Assembly (NCBI RefSeq): GCF_037203705.1 | Contig: NZ_JBBCAT010000001.1 | Coordinates: 1,709,418-1,773,417 of the forward strand | Direction of reading: 5' to 3' | Source of the DNA: Prosthecomicrobium sp. N25 | Lineage (GTDB): Bacteria; Pseudomonadota; Alphaproteobacteria; Rhizobiales; Ancalomicrobiaceae | Length of the DNA stretch: 64,000 nt | In this document: positions 48,145 to 58,249 of the stretch, in pieces | Layout of the letters: each line of letters begins with the position of its first letter | How positions within the stretch are numbered: position 1 is the first letter of the stretch | The notes under the pieces: generated by a model | What the model was told of the DNA's origin: nothing | What the model saw: only the letters and a program-made list of their open reading frames with translations | The model's database searches: none | Made by a program: the position numbers and the translations under genes

Positions 48145-49704
48145 TCAGAAGCCGAAGCCGATTCCGCCGCGGCGGCCGAGGCCGATGCCGATGCTGATCG
48201 GGGGCACGAACACCTTGGGCTGCTTGACGACCACGCCGGCCGGCTCTTCCTCGACCACGACGGTCCGCTTCTTCGGACGGACCACCACGGCCGGCTCATC
48301 TTCGACCGGCACGGCCCGGGCCACCGGCGTGGCCGGACGGGTCCGCGTGGTCGCCGGGCGTTCGCGGGTGGTCGTGGCCGCCTTGGTGACCGGCACCTTG
48401 GCCTTGCGCAATTCGCTCGTCGACTTCTCGGGCTCGGGCGTGACCGAGGCCGACTGGGACTTCGTGGCCGGACGCTTGGTCTCCGGCTGCTTGACGGGCT
48501 CCAGCGACCGGCCCGCCGTCGCCGCCGTGGCGGCGGCCGCGGCCGCCGCTGCACCCGCGGTCGCGGCCGACGGGGCCGCGTCGGAGGTGACCGCCGAGGT
48601 CGTGCTTGCCAGCGCGAGCTGCAGGCAGGGGCCGGTGGAGACGCCGACGCGGCTCACCATGCTGCCGAGCAGGGCGGCCGCGATGCGGTCGTCGTCGCCG
48701 TTCCGCTCGACCCCGAAGTCGGGAGCCGCCGAGGCGAGGACGACGCGCGTGCCGTCCGCGAAGCGACCGTCGATCGCGCCGGTCCGATAGCCGTAGTCGG
48801 CGAGCACCGCCTGCAGCACGCGCACGCGGTCGGGATCGGTGGTCGGCCGCCCGTCGGCCGTCTGGCGCATCGTCCGGGTGCAGAACTTGGCCTCGTCGCC
48901 CGTGCCCGCGCCCTGGATGCGCCAGGTCAGCCGCGATTCGACAGGGGCGCCGGCCTTCAGCTCCGAGAGCTTGGCGAGGCACACCGCCCCGCCCACCATG
49001 GCGTAGCATTTCCAGGTGTCGCCGGAGCGCACGAAGGTGCCGGCCGCCGAGGGGAGGTCGATCAGCACGGCCACGCGCCGGTCGTCCGTGGCGGGACGGC
49101 GCGTCTCGGAGATGAGGCGGATCTCGCAGTCGGTGTCCTTGGCGCAGGACCCGGTCTGGGCGAGCTTGACGTCGATCGCCGGCTCGGCGTTGGCCGGCGC
49201 CTGGGCGGTCGCGGCGCCCGAGACGCTCGGCGCGGCCTGGCGGACGTCGAGGCCCTGGCCTTCGCGGACGAGGCAGTCCCGGGTGGTCAGGCGCCGGGCG
49301 TCCTCGCGGTAGCCTTGCGCGTCGCGAACCCGGCGCAGCGTCTCGCGCAGCTCCTCGCGGGTGGTCTCCGCGCCGCGCGCGGCGCTCGGGTCGCGGTCGA
49401 CCGCGAGCTCCAGCTCGATCACCTTCTTGGAGAGGTCCTCGGCGCGCGCCGTGGTGCGGGCGATGAACTGCTCGGCTTCGACCAGCATCCAGTCGCGGTC
49501 CTTGGCGCAGACCGGGCCGTCGGGGAGGCGCGGCAGCTCGGCGAGCTGCGCGCGGGTCGAGGCGGGCGCCTGGGGCGAATCGGCGGTCTGCGCCGAGGCC
49601 GAAAGCGCACCGGCGGCGAGAAGCCCGGCTCCGAGCGCGATCGAGACAACCGACGCGGATGCGGGTTGCCGGTCCGACCGGGCCGCGATCCTGAACTTGG
49701 ACAT
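48145..49704 (-). CDS. Secreted hypothetical protein with PG-binding-like motif
   Basis: A 519-aa protein I cannot place in a family. The N-terminus MSKFRIAARSDRQPASAS is followed by a signal-like helix (VVSIALGAGLLAAGALSASA). Residues ~30-130 are helical with two Cys; near residue 290, RVLQAVLADYGYRTGAIDGRF resembles a peptidoglycan-binding_1 motif (two parts: LQAVLADYGY, GAIDGRF). The last ~170 residues are an Ala/Pro/Lys/Val low-complexity region ending in SIGIGLGRRGGIGFGF. It may be an envelope-anchored protein. ATG 49704 matches the start; the longer upstream reading is Arg-rich. Confidence 0.65.
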   Translation of the reverse strand: MSKFRIAARSDRQPASASVVSIALGAGLLAAGALSASAQTADSPQAPASTRAQLAELPRLPDGPVCAKDRDWMLVEAEQFIARTTARAEDLSKKVIELELAVDRDPSAARGAETTREELRETLRRVRDAQGYREDARRLTTRDCLVREGQGLDVRQAAPSVSGAATAQAPANAEPAIDVKLAQTGSCAKDTDCEIRLISETRRPATDDRRVAVLIDLPSAAGTFVRSGDTWKCYAMVGGAVCLAKLSELKAGAPVESRLTWRIQGAGTGDEAKFCTRTMRQTADGRPTTDPDRVRVLQAVLADYGYRTGAIDGRFADGTRVVLASAAPDFGVERNGDDDRIAAALLGSMVSRVGVSTGPCLQLALASTTSAVTSDAAPSAATAGAAAAAAAATAATAGRSLEPVKQPETKRPATKSQSASVTPEPEKSTSELRKAKVPVTKAATTTRERPATTRTRPATPVARAVPVEDEPAVVVRPKKRTVVVEEEPAGVVVKQPKVFVPPISIGIGLGRRGGIGFGF

Positions 49705-49982
49705 GTCAACCTCCTGGCCGCCGCGGGCGGCTCCGCCCGTCAACGGATGGCCGCACCGAAAGGCACGGCACCGAATGGACCTACGATAGCGCCGGGACCT
49801 GAACCGTCGCTGAACATCCCATCCGGGGCGAAAGCAGTCCATCACCATGGCGGATCCATGGCGGATCAGGCGTCTCGCGACGATCACGATTGCGCCAGCA
49901 CGGTCTTCACGCGTCCCTCGCGAGCGCCTAGGGTGGCCGCCCGCCGTCCGCCCCCCTGAAGCCCACCCAGCATGGATCGACG

Positions 49983-50912
49983 ATGCCGGCCCAGAGCGAC
50001 AATGCCCGCGGCATCCTTGCCATGAACGTCGCCATGTTCGCCTTCGTGGTGAACGACAGCTTCGTCAAGGCCGTCTCGGCCACGCTGCCGCTCGGCGAGA
50101 TCATGCTGCTCCGCGGCCTCGTGGCGACGGCCGGCCTCCTGCTGCTCTGCCGCCTGACCGGGGCCTTCGCGGCCTGGCGGGCGCTGCGCGACCGCATGCT
50201 GGTCTTCCGCCTCGTCGGCGAGATCGGTGCCACCTTCTTCTTCGTCGCCGGCCTCACGCGCCTGCCGATCGGCAACGTCTCGGCCATCTTCCAGGTGACC
50301 CCGCTCGCCGCGACCGCGGCCGCCGCCCTGTTCCTGGGCGAGCGCGTCGGCTGGCGCCGCTGGACCGCGATCCTCGTCGGCTTCCTGGGCGTGCTCGTCA
50401 TCATCCGCCCCGGCCTCACCGGCTTCGACCACTCCGCGCTCCTGATCCTCGCCTCGGTCGGCTTCGTGGTGCTGCGCGACCTCGCCACCTCGCGCATGCC
50501 GGCCGCCATCCCGACCTTTCTCGCCGCCCTGTCGAGTTCGGTGACGATCATGCTCTTCGGGCTCTGCCTCTATCCCGTCGACGGGGCGATCTCCCTGGTC
50601 GGCGAGTGGCGTCCGCCCCGTGCCGGCGAGATGGCCATGCTGACCGGCGCCGGCGCGGGCCTGCTGGCCGGATACGTGCTGCTGACGATCGCCATGCGGA
50701 CCGGCGAGATGGGGGTCGTCGCGCCCTTCCGCTACGCGCTGCTGCTCTGGGCCTTCCTGATCGGCGTGATCTTCTTCGGCGAGCGACCGGACGGCTTCAC
50801 CCTGCTCGGCGCCGCGATCGTGGTGGCGACCGGCCTCTACACGGTCCAGCGGGAACGCCGCCGAGCCCGCAGCGCCGACCGGGAGGCCCCGGCGCCCGTC
50901 CGCGCCGGCTGA
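49983..50912 (+). CDS. DMT-superfamily (EamA) transporter
   Basis: Inner-membrane protein of 309 aa with about ten helices in two EamA halves; GEIMLLRGLVATAGLLLLC and NVSAIFQVTPLAATAAAALF are typical first-half segments and ALLLWAFLIGVIFFGERPDG a second-half one. Members export small metabolites or amino acids; substrate unknown. Weak ribosome site. It is followed by an MFS exporter gene 48 bp later. Confidence 0.85.
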   Translation: MPAQSDNARGILAMNVAMFAFVVNDSFVKAVSATLPLGEIMLLRGLVATAGLLLLCRLTGAFAAWRALRDRMLVFRLVGEIGATFFFVAGLTRLPIGNVSAIFQVTPLAATAAAALFLGERVGWRRWTAILVGFLGVLVIIRPGLTGFDHSALLILASVGFVVLRDLATSRMPAAIPTFLAALSSSVTIMLFGLCLYPVDGAISLVGEWRPPRAGEMAMLTGAGAGLLAGYVLLTIAMRTGEMGVVAPFRYALLLWAFLIGVIFFGERPDGFTLLGAAIVVATGLYTVQRERRRARSADREAPAPVRAG

Positions 50913-50960
50913 CCGCCGCGCCCGCTCCGAACACCGTCCGACTTCGTATAGGCTCGTGCC

Positions 50961-52163
50961 ATGACCGTTATCGCCGCCACCGGCCCGGCCCCGGCCCGCC
51001 GCCCCCCGCTTCTCGTGCTGATCGCCGCCTCGGCCGTCAACCCGCTGGCGCTCAACATGTTCGTGCCCTCCATGCCCGGCATGGAGGCCGCCTTCCACAC
51101 CACCTACGCAAAGGTCCAGCTCGCCCTCTCGCTCTATCTCGCCGCCGTCGCGGTCGCCCAGCTGGTGCTCGGCCCCCTGTCGGACCGGTTCGGCCGGCGC
51201 CCGGTGATGATCGCCGGGCTCACCCTCTTCGTCGTCGGCACGCTGGTCTGCCGCTTCGCCCCCACCATCGAGATGCTGATCGCCGGCCGCGTCGTCCAGG
51301 GCGCCGGCAGCTGCACCGGCCTCGTCCTGACCCGTGCCATCGTCCGCGACCTCTATGACCGCAACCAGGCGGCCAGCATGATCGGCCTCGTCACCATGGG
51401 GATGGCCGTCGCCCCCGCCCTCGGCCCCGCCATCGGCGGCTACCTGGACGAGCTGCACGGCTGGACGGCGACCTTCGACCTCCTGCTCGGCTTCGGCCTC
51501 CTCGTCACGCTGGCGTCCTGGCGCTACCTCACCGAGACCAACCGCGACCCGCAGTCCGGGGGCGGCATCGGGGCGCTCGCAGGCAGCATCGTCACCCTGA
51601 TGCGCATCCCGATGTTCCGGGTCTTCGCCTTCACCTGCACCTTCTCGAGCGCGATCTTCTTCACCTACATCGGCGGCGCGCCCTACGTGGCGCAGAAGCT
51701 GATGGGCGTCGGCACGCGCGAGATCGGCTTCTGGTTCATGCTGATCGCGGTCGGCTACGTCATCGGCAACTTCGGTTCGGCCCGCTATGCCGGCCGCTTC
51801 GGCGTGCTGCGCATGATGCTCGTCGGCAACCTCGGGGGCGTCGCCGCCTGCGCCGCGATGGCGCTCCTATTCTGGGTCGGCGTCATGCACCCCATCGCCA
51901 TCTTCGGCCCGGTCTTCGTCCTCGGCATCGCCAACGGCATCGCGCTGCCCTCCACCATGTCGAGCGGCGTCAGCGTGCGCCCGGACCTCGCCGGGGCGGC
52001 CTCGGGGCTGATCGGCTCCATGCAGGTGGGCGGCGGCGCGCTGGCGACCGTCGTGGTCGGGGCCCTGCTCGAGGACACGCCCTGGCCCCTCGTCCTCGCC
52101 ATGCTGACGCTTTCGGTCCTGGCGTTGCTGACCGGCCTCCTGGCGCGACGCGACCGGAGCTGA
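50961..52163 (+). CDS. MFS transporter, Bcr/CflA (drug/metabolite efflux) family
   Basis: A 400-aa inner-membrane protein with 12 predicted helices. LGPLSDRFGRRPVMIAG is the MFS motif A between helices 2 and 3; NMFVPSMPGMEAAFHTT and VQGAGSCTGLVLTRAIVRD are Bcr/CflA features. It probably exports drugs or short peptides by proton antiport; specificity is not visible. Lies 48 bp after the DMT gene. Confidence 0.88.
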   Translation: MTVIAATGPAPARRPPLLVLIAASAVNPLALNMFVPSMPGMEAAFHTTYAKVQLALSLYLAAVAVAQLVLGPLSDRFGRRPVMIAGLTLFVVGTLVCRFAPTIEMLIAGRVVQGAGSCTGLVLTRAIVRDLYDRNQAASMIGLVTMGMAVAPALGPAIGGYLDELHGWTATFDLLLGFGLLVTLASWRYLTETNRDPQSGGGIGALAGSIVTLMRIPMFRVFAFTCTFSSAIFFTYIGGAPYVAQKLMGVGTREIGFWFMLIAVGYVIGNFGSARYAGRFGVLRMMLVGNLGGVAACAAMALLFWVGVMHPIAIFGPVFVLGIANGIALPSTMSSGVSVRPDLAGAASGLIGSMQVGGGALATVVVGALLEDTPWPLVLAMLTLSVLALLTGLLARRDRS

Positions 52164-52253
52164 GGCCGAAATCGGGTGCAGTGGTGAAACCTATTGCTTG
52201 TCAGGGACTTGACACCGACCCGAAAGGACCGGGGGAGTGCTGCCGCTGAGGAC

Positions 52254-52282
52254 TTGACGTGCGCGCCACGCATGCCCTTTAT
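52254..52282 (+). promoter_or_regulatory. Possible promoter of the TRAP operon
   Basis: TTGACG (52254) and CTTTAT (52277) with 17-bp spacing fit the relaxed alphaproteobacterial sigma-70 pattern 49 bp upstream of dctQ. A second TTGACA in the same GGACTTGAC context lies at 52209. Weak support only. Confidence 0.3.
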
Positions 52283-52330
52283 GCGTAACCAGGAGGCCGC
52301 GGCGCGGCAAGAACTCTCCCCGGGGGAACC

Positions 52331-52885
52331 ATGAGCGGACTGCTGCGCTTCAGCTCGAGCATAGACGGCCTGAATACCTTGATCGGCAAGCTCGTGTCCT
52401 GGCTGATCTTGATGGCCGTGCTGGTCAGTTCCATCAACGCCATCATCCGCAAGGTGTTCGACCAGAGCTCCAATGCCTGGCTCGAATTGCAGTGGTATCT
52501 CTTCGGTGCGGTCTTCATGCTCGGCGCGGCCTGGACGCTGCTCCGGCGCGAGCACATCCGCATCGATATCTTGTTCAATACGTTTCCGCGCCGGGTGCGG
52601 CTGTGGATCGAGCTCCTCGGCCACATCCTGTTTCTGATGCCCTTCGTCATGCTGATGGTCTACGAGTCCACGGACTTCGTCATACGCTCCATCCAGCTTC
52701 AGGAAATGTCCTTCAATGCCGGCGGCCTGATCGTCTGGCCCGCGAAGGCGCTGGTGCTGGTTGGTTTCTTCCTGCTCTTCCTTCAGGGGATCTCGGAGAT
52801 CATCAAGCAGGTCGCGGTGATCCGAGGCATCCTGCCCGAGCCGGAAACGGGCTCGTCGCACGGCCAGAACTCGCACGAATCCTGA
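52331..52885 (+). CDS. dctQ: TRAP transporter small permease (DctQ)
   Basis: Four-helix inner-membrane subunit of 184 aa; VSWLILMAVLVSSINAIIRK is helix 1, ELQWYLFGAVFMLGAAWTLL with RREHIRIDI the family core. GGGGGAACC precedes the ATG. It partners the large permease 68 bp downstream in a sodium-driven organic-acid importer. Confidence 0.92.
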   Translation: MSGLLRFSSSIDGLNTLIGKLVSWLILMAVLVSSINAIIRKVFDQSSNAWLELQWYLFGAVFMLGAAWTLLRREHIRIDILFNTFPRRVRLWIELLGHILFLMPFVMLMVYESTDFVIRSIQLQEMSFNAGGLIVWPAKALVLVGFFLLFLQGISEIIKQVAVIRGILPEPETGSSHGQNSHES

Positions 52886-52953
52886 ACCCACCCACGCACG
52901 GCGTCGCAAGAAAATCACGAGGACCGCGGGGAAGCGGGTTCCGGGAGGCAGAG

Positions 52954-55152
52954 ATGGTCGCGTTCCTCATCCACAACATCGCACCGATCATGTTCCTGAG
53001 CCTGATCGTGTTCCTGTTGCTGGGCTATCCGGTCGCCTTCTCGCTGGCGGCGCTCGGGCTCTTCTACGGCTGGGTCGGCATCGAGCTCGGGCTCCTGTCG
53101 CCCAACCTCTTGCAGGCCTTGCCGGAACGCGTCTACGGCACGATGGCGAACGACACGCTCCTCGCCATCCCGTTCTTCACATTCATGGGCCTGATCCTCG
53201 AACGATCCGGCATGGCCGAGAAGCTGCTCGACACGGTCGGCAAGCTGTTCGGCCCGGTGCGCGGCGGTGTCGCCTACGCGGTCATCTTCGTCGGCGCGCT
53301 GCTCGCCGCGACGACGGGCGTGGTCGCCGCCTCGGTGATCGCCATGGGCCTGATCTCGCTGCCCATCATGCTGCGCTACGGCTACGACCGCCGCCTCGCC
53401 TCCGGCGTCATCGCCGCCTCCGGCACCCTCGCTCAGATCATCCCGCCGAGCCTGGTCCTCATCGTCCTGGCCGACCAGCTCGGCCGCTCCGTCGGCGACA
53501 TGTATCTCGGCGCCTTCGTGCCCGGCATCGTGCTGACGATCCTCTACATGCTCTACGTCTTCGTGCGCACGCTCGTGCAGCCCGACAGCGCCCCGGCGCT
53601 GCCCGCGGAGGCCCGCTCCTTCGGCGAGGGCGCGCCCTACGAGAAGGTCATGAAGGCCTCGCTCCTGCCGCTGGCACTCGTGATCTGGGGCATGATCCTG
53701 CTCTTCGACCCCGAATGGGGCATCTCCCTCTTCGAGCGCTACCTGCCCTTCGTCCCGGCCTACGTGAAGAGCGCCGGCCTGCAGGAGCCCTGGATCTCGA
53801 TCGTCAAGATCGGCGCGTTGATCGGCGTCTACGCCCTCTATGTCGCCGCGATCCGCTTCGTGCCCACCGCCCTCGGCAAGGTCGTCGGCCTCGTGCTCTT
53901 CGCGCTCGCGGCCTTCGTCGTCTACCGGGCCGCGGTCGAGATCGGCACCGGCGCCCTGGCGGTCGAGGCCGCGACCCTCCAGGGCCGCCTCGGCGGGATG
54001 GCCCTGGTCGTGCTCCGCCACTGGCCGGACATCCTCGCCGCCGTCGCCCTCGTGCTCGCCGGCCTCTCCATCATGGAATCGCCCAGCCGGCCCGTCGCCG
54101 CCGCAGCGCACCGGGTCGTCGCCGACCTCCTGCCGCCGCTGATCCTGATCTTCCTCGTGCTCGGCACCATCTTCCGCGGCATCGCCACCCCCACGGAGGG
54201 CGGCGCCATGGGCGCGGCCGGCGCCATCGTGCTCGCCGTCCTCAACCGCAAGCTCGACTGGAGCCTGATCCGCCAGGCCGGCGAATCGACCGCCAAGCTG
54301 TCCGCCTTCGTGCTCTTCATCCTGGTCGGCGCGCGCGTCTTCTCGCTGACCTTCTACGGGGTCAACGGCCACATCTGGGTCGAGGAGATCCTGAAGGAGA
54401 TGCCGGGCGGCATGTACGGCTTCCTGATCATCGTCAACGCGCTGATCTTCTTCCTGGCCTTCTTCCTCGACTTCTTCGAGCTCGCCTTCATCGCCGTGCC
54501 CCTCCTGGTCAAGGCGGCCGAGACCATCTTCTCGACCGACCCCCATGCGGTCGCGATTGCACAGGACATCGGCCTGCGGGTCATCGACGGCAAGGTCGCC
54601 GACGTCGGCCCCTTCATGATCTGGTTCGGCGTGCTGCTCGGCGTGAACATGCAGACGAGCTTCATGCACCCGCCCTTCGGCTTCGCGCTCTTCTACTTGC
54701 GCTCCGTCGCCCCCACGAAGCCGTATCTCGATACCGTGACCAAACGGACCATGCAGCCGGTCACGACCGGGCAGATCTATTGGGGCGCCGTGCCCTTCGT
54801 CCTCATCCAGGTGGTGATGGTGGCGGTCGTGCTGTTCTTCCCGCGGATCGTCATGTGGTACAATGATACCGCAAACACGGTCGACCCGACCAAGTTCGAG
54901 ATCCAGCTGCAGGGCCCGCTCGGCGGCGGCATGCCGGGACTGCCCGGCCTTCCCGGCCAGGATTCCGGCCTGGGCGGTCCGCCCGCCGGCCTGGGCGGTC
55001 CCCCGGCCGGCCTCGGCGGCCCACCCCCGGGCCTCGGCAGTCCCCCGCCCGGCCTCGGCGGCCCGCCCCCGGGCCTCGGCAACCCCCCGGATCTCGGCGC
55101 TCCGCCCCCGGGGCTCGGCACACCGCCCGCCGAGCCGCCCAAGCAGAACTGA
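52954..55152 (+). CDS. dctM: TRAP transporter large permease (DctM), extended form
   Basis: A 732-aa membrane protein, against about 430 for classic DctM. Residues 1-220 and 390-640 are the DctM elevator domains (AIPFFTFMGLILERSGMAEK, SGTLAQIIPPSLVLIV, TPTEGGAMGAAGAI). Between them, about 170 residues add further helices, as in the TakP-linked class. After FPRIVMWYNDTANTVD the protein ends in GLGGPPA-type heptads that I have not seen in this family. ATG 52954 follows GGGAGGCAGAG; the frame runs open upstream through dctQ but only as an out-of-frame shadow. The likely binding protein is at 56200. Confidence 0.9.
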   Translation: MVAFLIHNIAPIMFLSLIVFLLLGYPVAFSLAALGLFYGWVGIELGLLSPNLLQALPERVYGTMANDTLLAIPFFTFMGLILERSGMAEKLLDTVGKLFGPVRGGVAYAVIFVGALLAATTGVVAASVIAMGLISLPIMLRYGYDRRLASGVIAASGTLAQIIPPSLVLIVLADQLGRSVGDMYLGAFVPGIVLTILYMLYVFVRTLVQPDSAPALPAEARSFGEGAPYEKVMKASLLPLALVIWGMILLFDPEWGISLFERYLPFVPAYVKSAGLQEPWISIVKIGALIGVYALYVAAIRFVPTALGKVVGLVLFALAAFVVYRAAVEIGTGALAVEAATLQGRLGGMALVVLRHWPDILAAVALVLAGLSIMESPSRPVAAAAHRVVADLLPPLILIFLVLGTIFRGIATPTEGGAMGAAGAIVLAVLNRKLDWSLIRQAGESTAKLSAFVLFILVGARVFSLTFYGVNGHIWVEEILKEMPGGMYGFLIIVNALIFFLAFFLDFFELAFIAVPLLVKAAETIFSTDPHAVAIAQDIGLRVIDGKVADVGPFMIWFGVLLGVNMQTSFMHPPFGFALFYLRSVAPTKPYLDTVTKRTMQPVTTGQIYWGAVPFVLIQVVMVAVVLFFPRIVMWYNDTANTVDPTKFEIQLQGPLGGGMPGLPGLPGQDSGLGGPPAGLGGPPAGLGGPPPGLGSPPPGLGGPPPGLGNPPDLGAPPPGLGTPPAEPPKQN
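54967..55131 (+). repeat. 21-bp tandem repeats encoding GLGGPPP tail of DctM
   Basis: Eight units, seven of 21 bp and one of 18 bp (54967, 54988, 55009, 55030, 55051, 55072, 55093 short, 55111), each starting GGCCTSGGC or close to it, encode GLG(G/S/N/T)PP(A/P/D). Variation is mostly at third positions and the fourth/seventh residues, so the array is old but in frame. Confidence 0.85.
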
Positions 55153-55160
55153 TCGACCGG

Positions 55161-55184
55161 CCGCCCGTCCCTTGCGACGGGCGG
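55161..55184 (+). terminator. Hairpin terminator after dctM
   Basis: CCGCCCGTC (55161-55169) and GACGGGCGG (55176-55184) form a 9-bp stem with loop CCTTGC, 9 bp past the dctM stop. TTCGCATTC follows, a weak T-rich tail. Confidence 0.55.
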
Positions 55185-55281
55185 TTCGCATTCGCGGTCT
55201 TGCATGCGGGCTTCAGGGGTTGTTCAGGGATCGAGGCGCAGACTTCCACCGTCTCGCCGACGAGAACAGGACCGCTTCGCC

Positions 55282-56070
55282 ATGTGCCGCTGGGTGGCCT
55301 ACGCTGGCCCGCCGATCTTTCTCTCCGACCTCGTGACCGACCCGGAGCATTCCCTCATCGCCCAGAGCCTCGGCGCCGAGGAGGCGAAGGTCGAGGTGAA
55401 CGGCGACGGCTTCGGCATCGGCTGGTACGGCGAGCGGACGGAACCCGGCCTCTACCGCGAGATCCTGCCGGCCTGGTCGGACGACAACCTGCGCCACCTC
55501 GCCCGGCAGGTTCGTTCCCGCCTCTTCTTCGCCCATGTCCGCGCCGCGACCGGGACCGCCACGAGCCGCGCCAACTGCCACCCCTTCGCGAACGGCCGCT
55601 GGCTCTTCATGCATAACGGTCAGATCGGCGGCTATGCGGGCCTGCGCCGCACCATCGAGGCGATGATCGGCGACGCCCATTACGGCGCCCGCGCCGGCAC
55701 CAAGGATTCCGAGGCCCTCTTCCTGATCGCGCATTCGCGCGGCCTCGACCGCGACCCGGTCGGCGCCGTCGCTTCCACGCTCCGGGACGTCGTCGCCGCC
55801 ATGCGCGTCGCCCGCGTCGAGGCCCCGCTACGCGTGACCGCCGCCCTCTCGGACGGCCAGCGCCTCTTCGCGTTCCGATATGCCTCCGACCGCCGCCCGC
55901 CGAGCCTCTACTGGCGACGCGACGGCGGCGCCATCCAGGTCGTCTCGGAGCCCCTCGACCGCCGCCGTGAGGCATGGAACGCCGTGCCGGACGGCCATGC
56001 CCTCGTGTGCTGCGGCGCCGGCGGCTGCGACGTCGTCCCGCTCGCGGTCGAGGCGGTGGAGGCGGCCTGA
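55282..56070 (+). CDS. Class II glutamine amidotransferase (YafJ/EgtC type)
   Basis: A 262-aa Ntn-type amidotransferase. The start MCRWVAYAGPP puts the catalytic Cys at residue 2, exposed after Met removal, and NGDGFGIGWYGE, FAHVRAATGTA and RANCHPFANGRWLFMHNGQI are the glutaminase motifs. EgtC-like enzymes act on glutamyl peptides; no ergothioneine genes are near, so the substrate is open. A longer upstream reading would destroy the N-terminal Cys. Confidence 0.9.
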   Translation: MCRWVAYAGPPIFLSDLVTDPEHSLIAQSLGAEEAKVEVNGDGFGIGWYGERTEPGLYREILPAWSDDNLRHLARQVRSRLFFAHVRAATGTATSRANCHPFANGRWLFMHNGQIGGYAGLRRTIEAMIGDAHYGARAGTKDSEALFLIAHSRGLDRDPVGAVASTLRDVVAAMRVARVEAPLRVTAALSDGQRLFAFRYASDRRPPSLYWRRDGGAIQVVSEPLDRRREAWNAVPDGHALVCCGAGGCDVVPLAVEAVEAA

Positions 56071-56133
56071 GCCCGGTCGGGCGGCCCCGCCCGTCCTGCG
56101 CCGCGCCGGCCTGCGAAACGAATGAGGCGGCCG

Positions 56134-56164
56134 GAAAAGAAATGCCCGGGGCAAGCCCGGGCAT
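56134..56164 (-). terminator. Rho-independent terminator after takP-like gene
   Basis: ATGCCCGGG (56142-56150) and CCCGGGCAT (56156-56164) make a 9-bp stem with 5-nt loop; on the minus strand TTCTTTTCC follows. It lies 36 bp past the stop of the TRAP binding-protein gene and also between convergent genes. Confidence 0.75.
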
Positions 56165-56199
56165 GACAGAGTCGATCGATCGACTGTGGGTCTAAACTC

Positions 56200-57417
<1,218 letters not shown>

Positions 57418-57569
57418 TCAGTTCGATACGCGACGCTTGCTGAAGGATCGGCCGACCCTGGCAAGACACGCGCGCATGCCGGGAGAGGTAAGACCAGTAG
57501 ATCCTGCATATCTCTGGCAAACGAGACCCGGAATGAGAAAGAGTCGAGAAGCGGTTGCGGTGCGTGAGC

Positions 57570-58205
57570 TCAGATGGTTGCCTTCGGCGACGATGAACTT
57601 GCAAGCGCTTCCGCCCGCGACAGATCCTCCGGTGTATTGGCGTTGAAGAACGGGTCCACCCCGCCCTCGCTTGCGAAGGGTACGACGGCTGTCGGATGCC
57701 GCTCGATCCAGGCCATCACCTTCCGGGCCTCGCCCGACAGGAGCCCCTCCTCGAGCTCGTCGGCGAGCGAGACCGGGAAGAGGCCGAACACCTGATGGGT
57801 GCCGCTCTCGCTCGACGGGATCGCGATGGCCTCCTCGGGCCGGCCCTCGAGCGCCGCGGCGAGGCACCGGACCACGTCCAGCGGCAGGAACGGCGTGTCG
57901 CCCGCCGCCGTCGCCACCCATCGCGCGCCCGGCCGGTGGGTCTCTGCCCACCGCATGCCAGCCAGCACACCGGCGAGGGGCCCCGGATGTCCCGGCAGGG
58001 TATCGGGGACGACCGGCAGGTCGGTGACGCCGAAGCGAGACGGGTCGCCGTTGGCGTTCAGGACCAGGGCGTCGACCTGGGGACGGAAGCGCTCGACCAC
58101 GTGCGCCAGCATCGGCCGCCCGCCGAGCGCCAGCAGCGGCTTGTCGCCCCCGCCCATGCGCCGCGACAGGCCGCCCGCCAGGATCACCCCCACGATCTCG
58201 CTCAT
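57570..58205 (-). CDS. mobA: Molybdenum cofactor guanylyltransferase MobA
   Basis: Enzyme of 211 aa adding GMP to molybdopterin to form the bis-MGD precursor. VILAGGLSRRMGGGDKPLL is the nucleotide-binding signature, followed by DTLPGHPGPLAGVLAGM and AAGDTPFLP. ATG 58205 gives the normal N-terminus; the long open frame upstream is antisense to the TadG gene. It complements moaA at 46380; other moa/moe genes are outside the window. Confidence 0.92.
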   Translation of the reverse strand: MSEIVGVILAGGLSRRMGGGDKPLLALGGRPMLAHVVERFRPQVDALVLNANGDPSRFGVTDLPVVPDTLPGHPGPLAGVLAGMRWAETHRPGARWVATAAGDTPFLPLDVVRCLAAALEGRPEEAIAIPSSESGTHQVFGLFPVSLADELEEGLLSGEARKVMAWIERHPTAVVPFASEGGVDPFFNANTPEDLSRAEALASSSSPKATI

Positions 58206-58249
58206 GCCCCGAGCGTCGGCCGGCCGGCGATCGCCGTCAAGGGTGGCGG

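Noticed and set aside
52915-55191. A 758-codon minus-strand frame over dctM
   Set aside because: Shadow of a multi-helix permease; translation is an Asp/Glu/His/Arg mixture typical of complemented membrane-protein codons.
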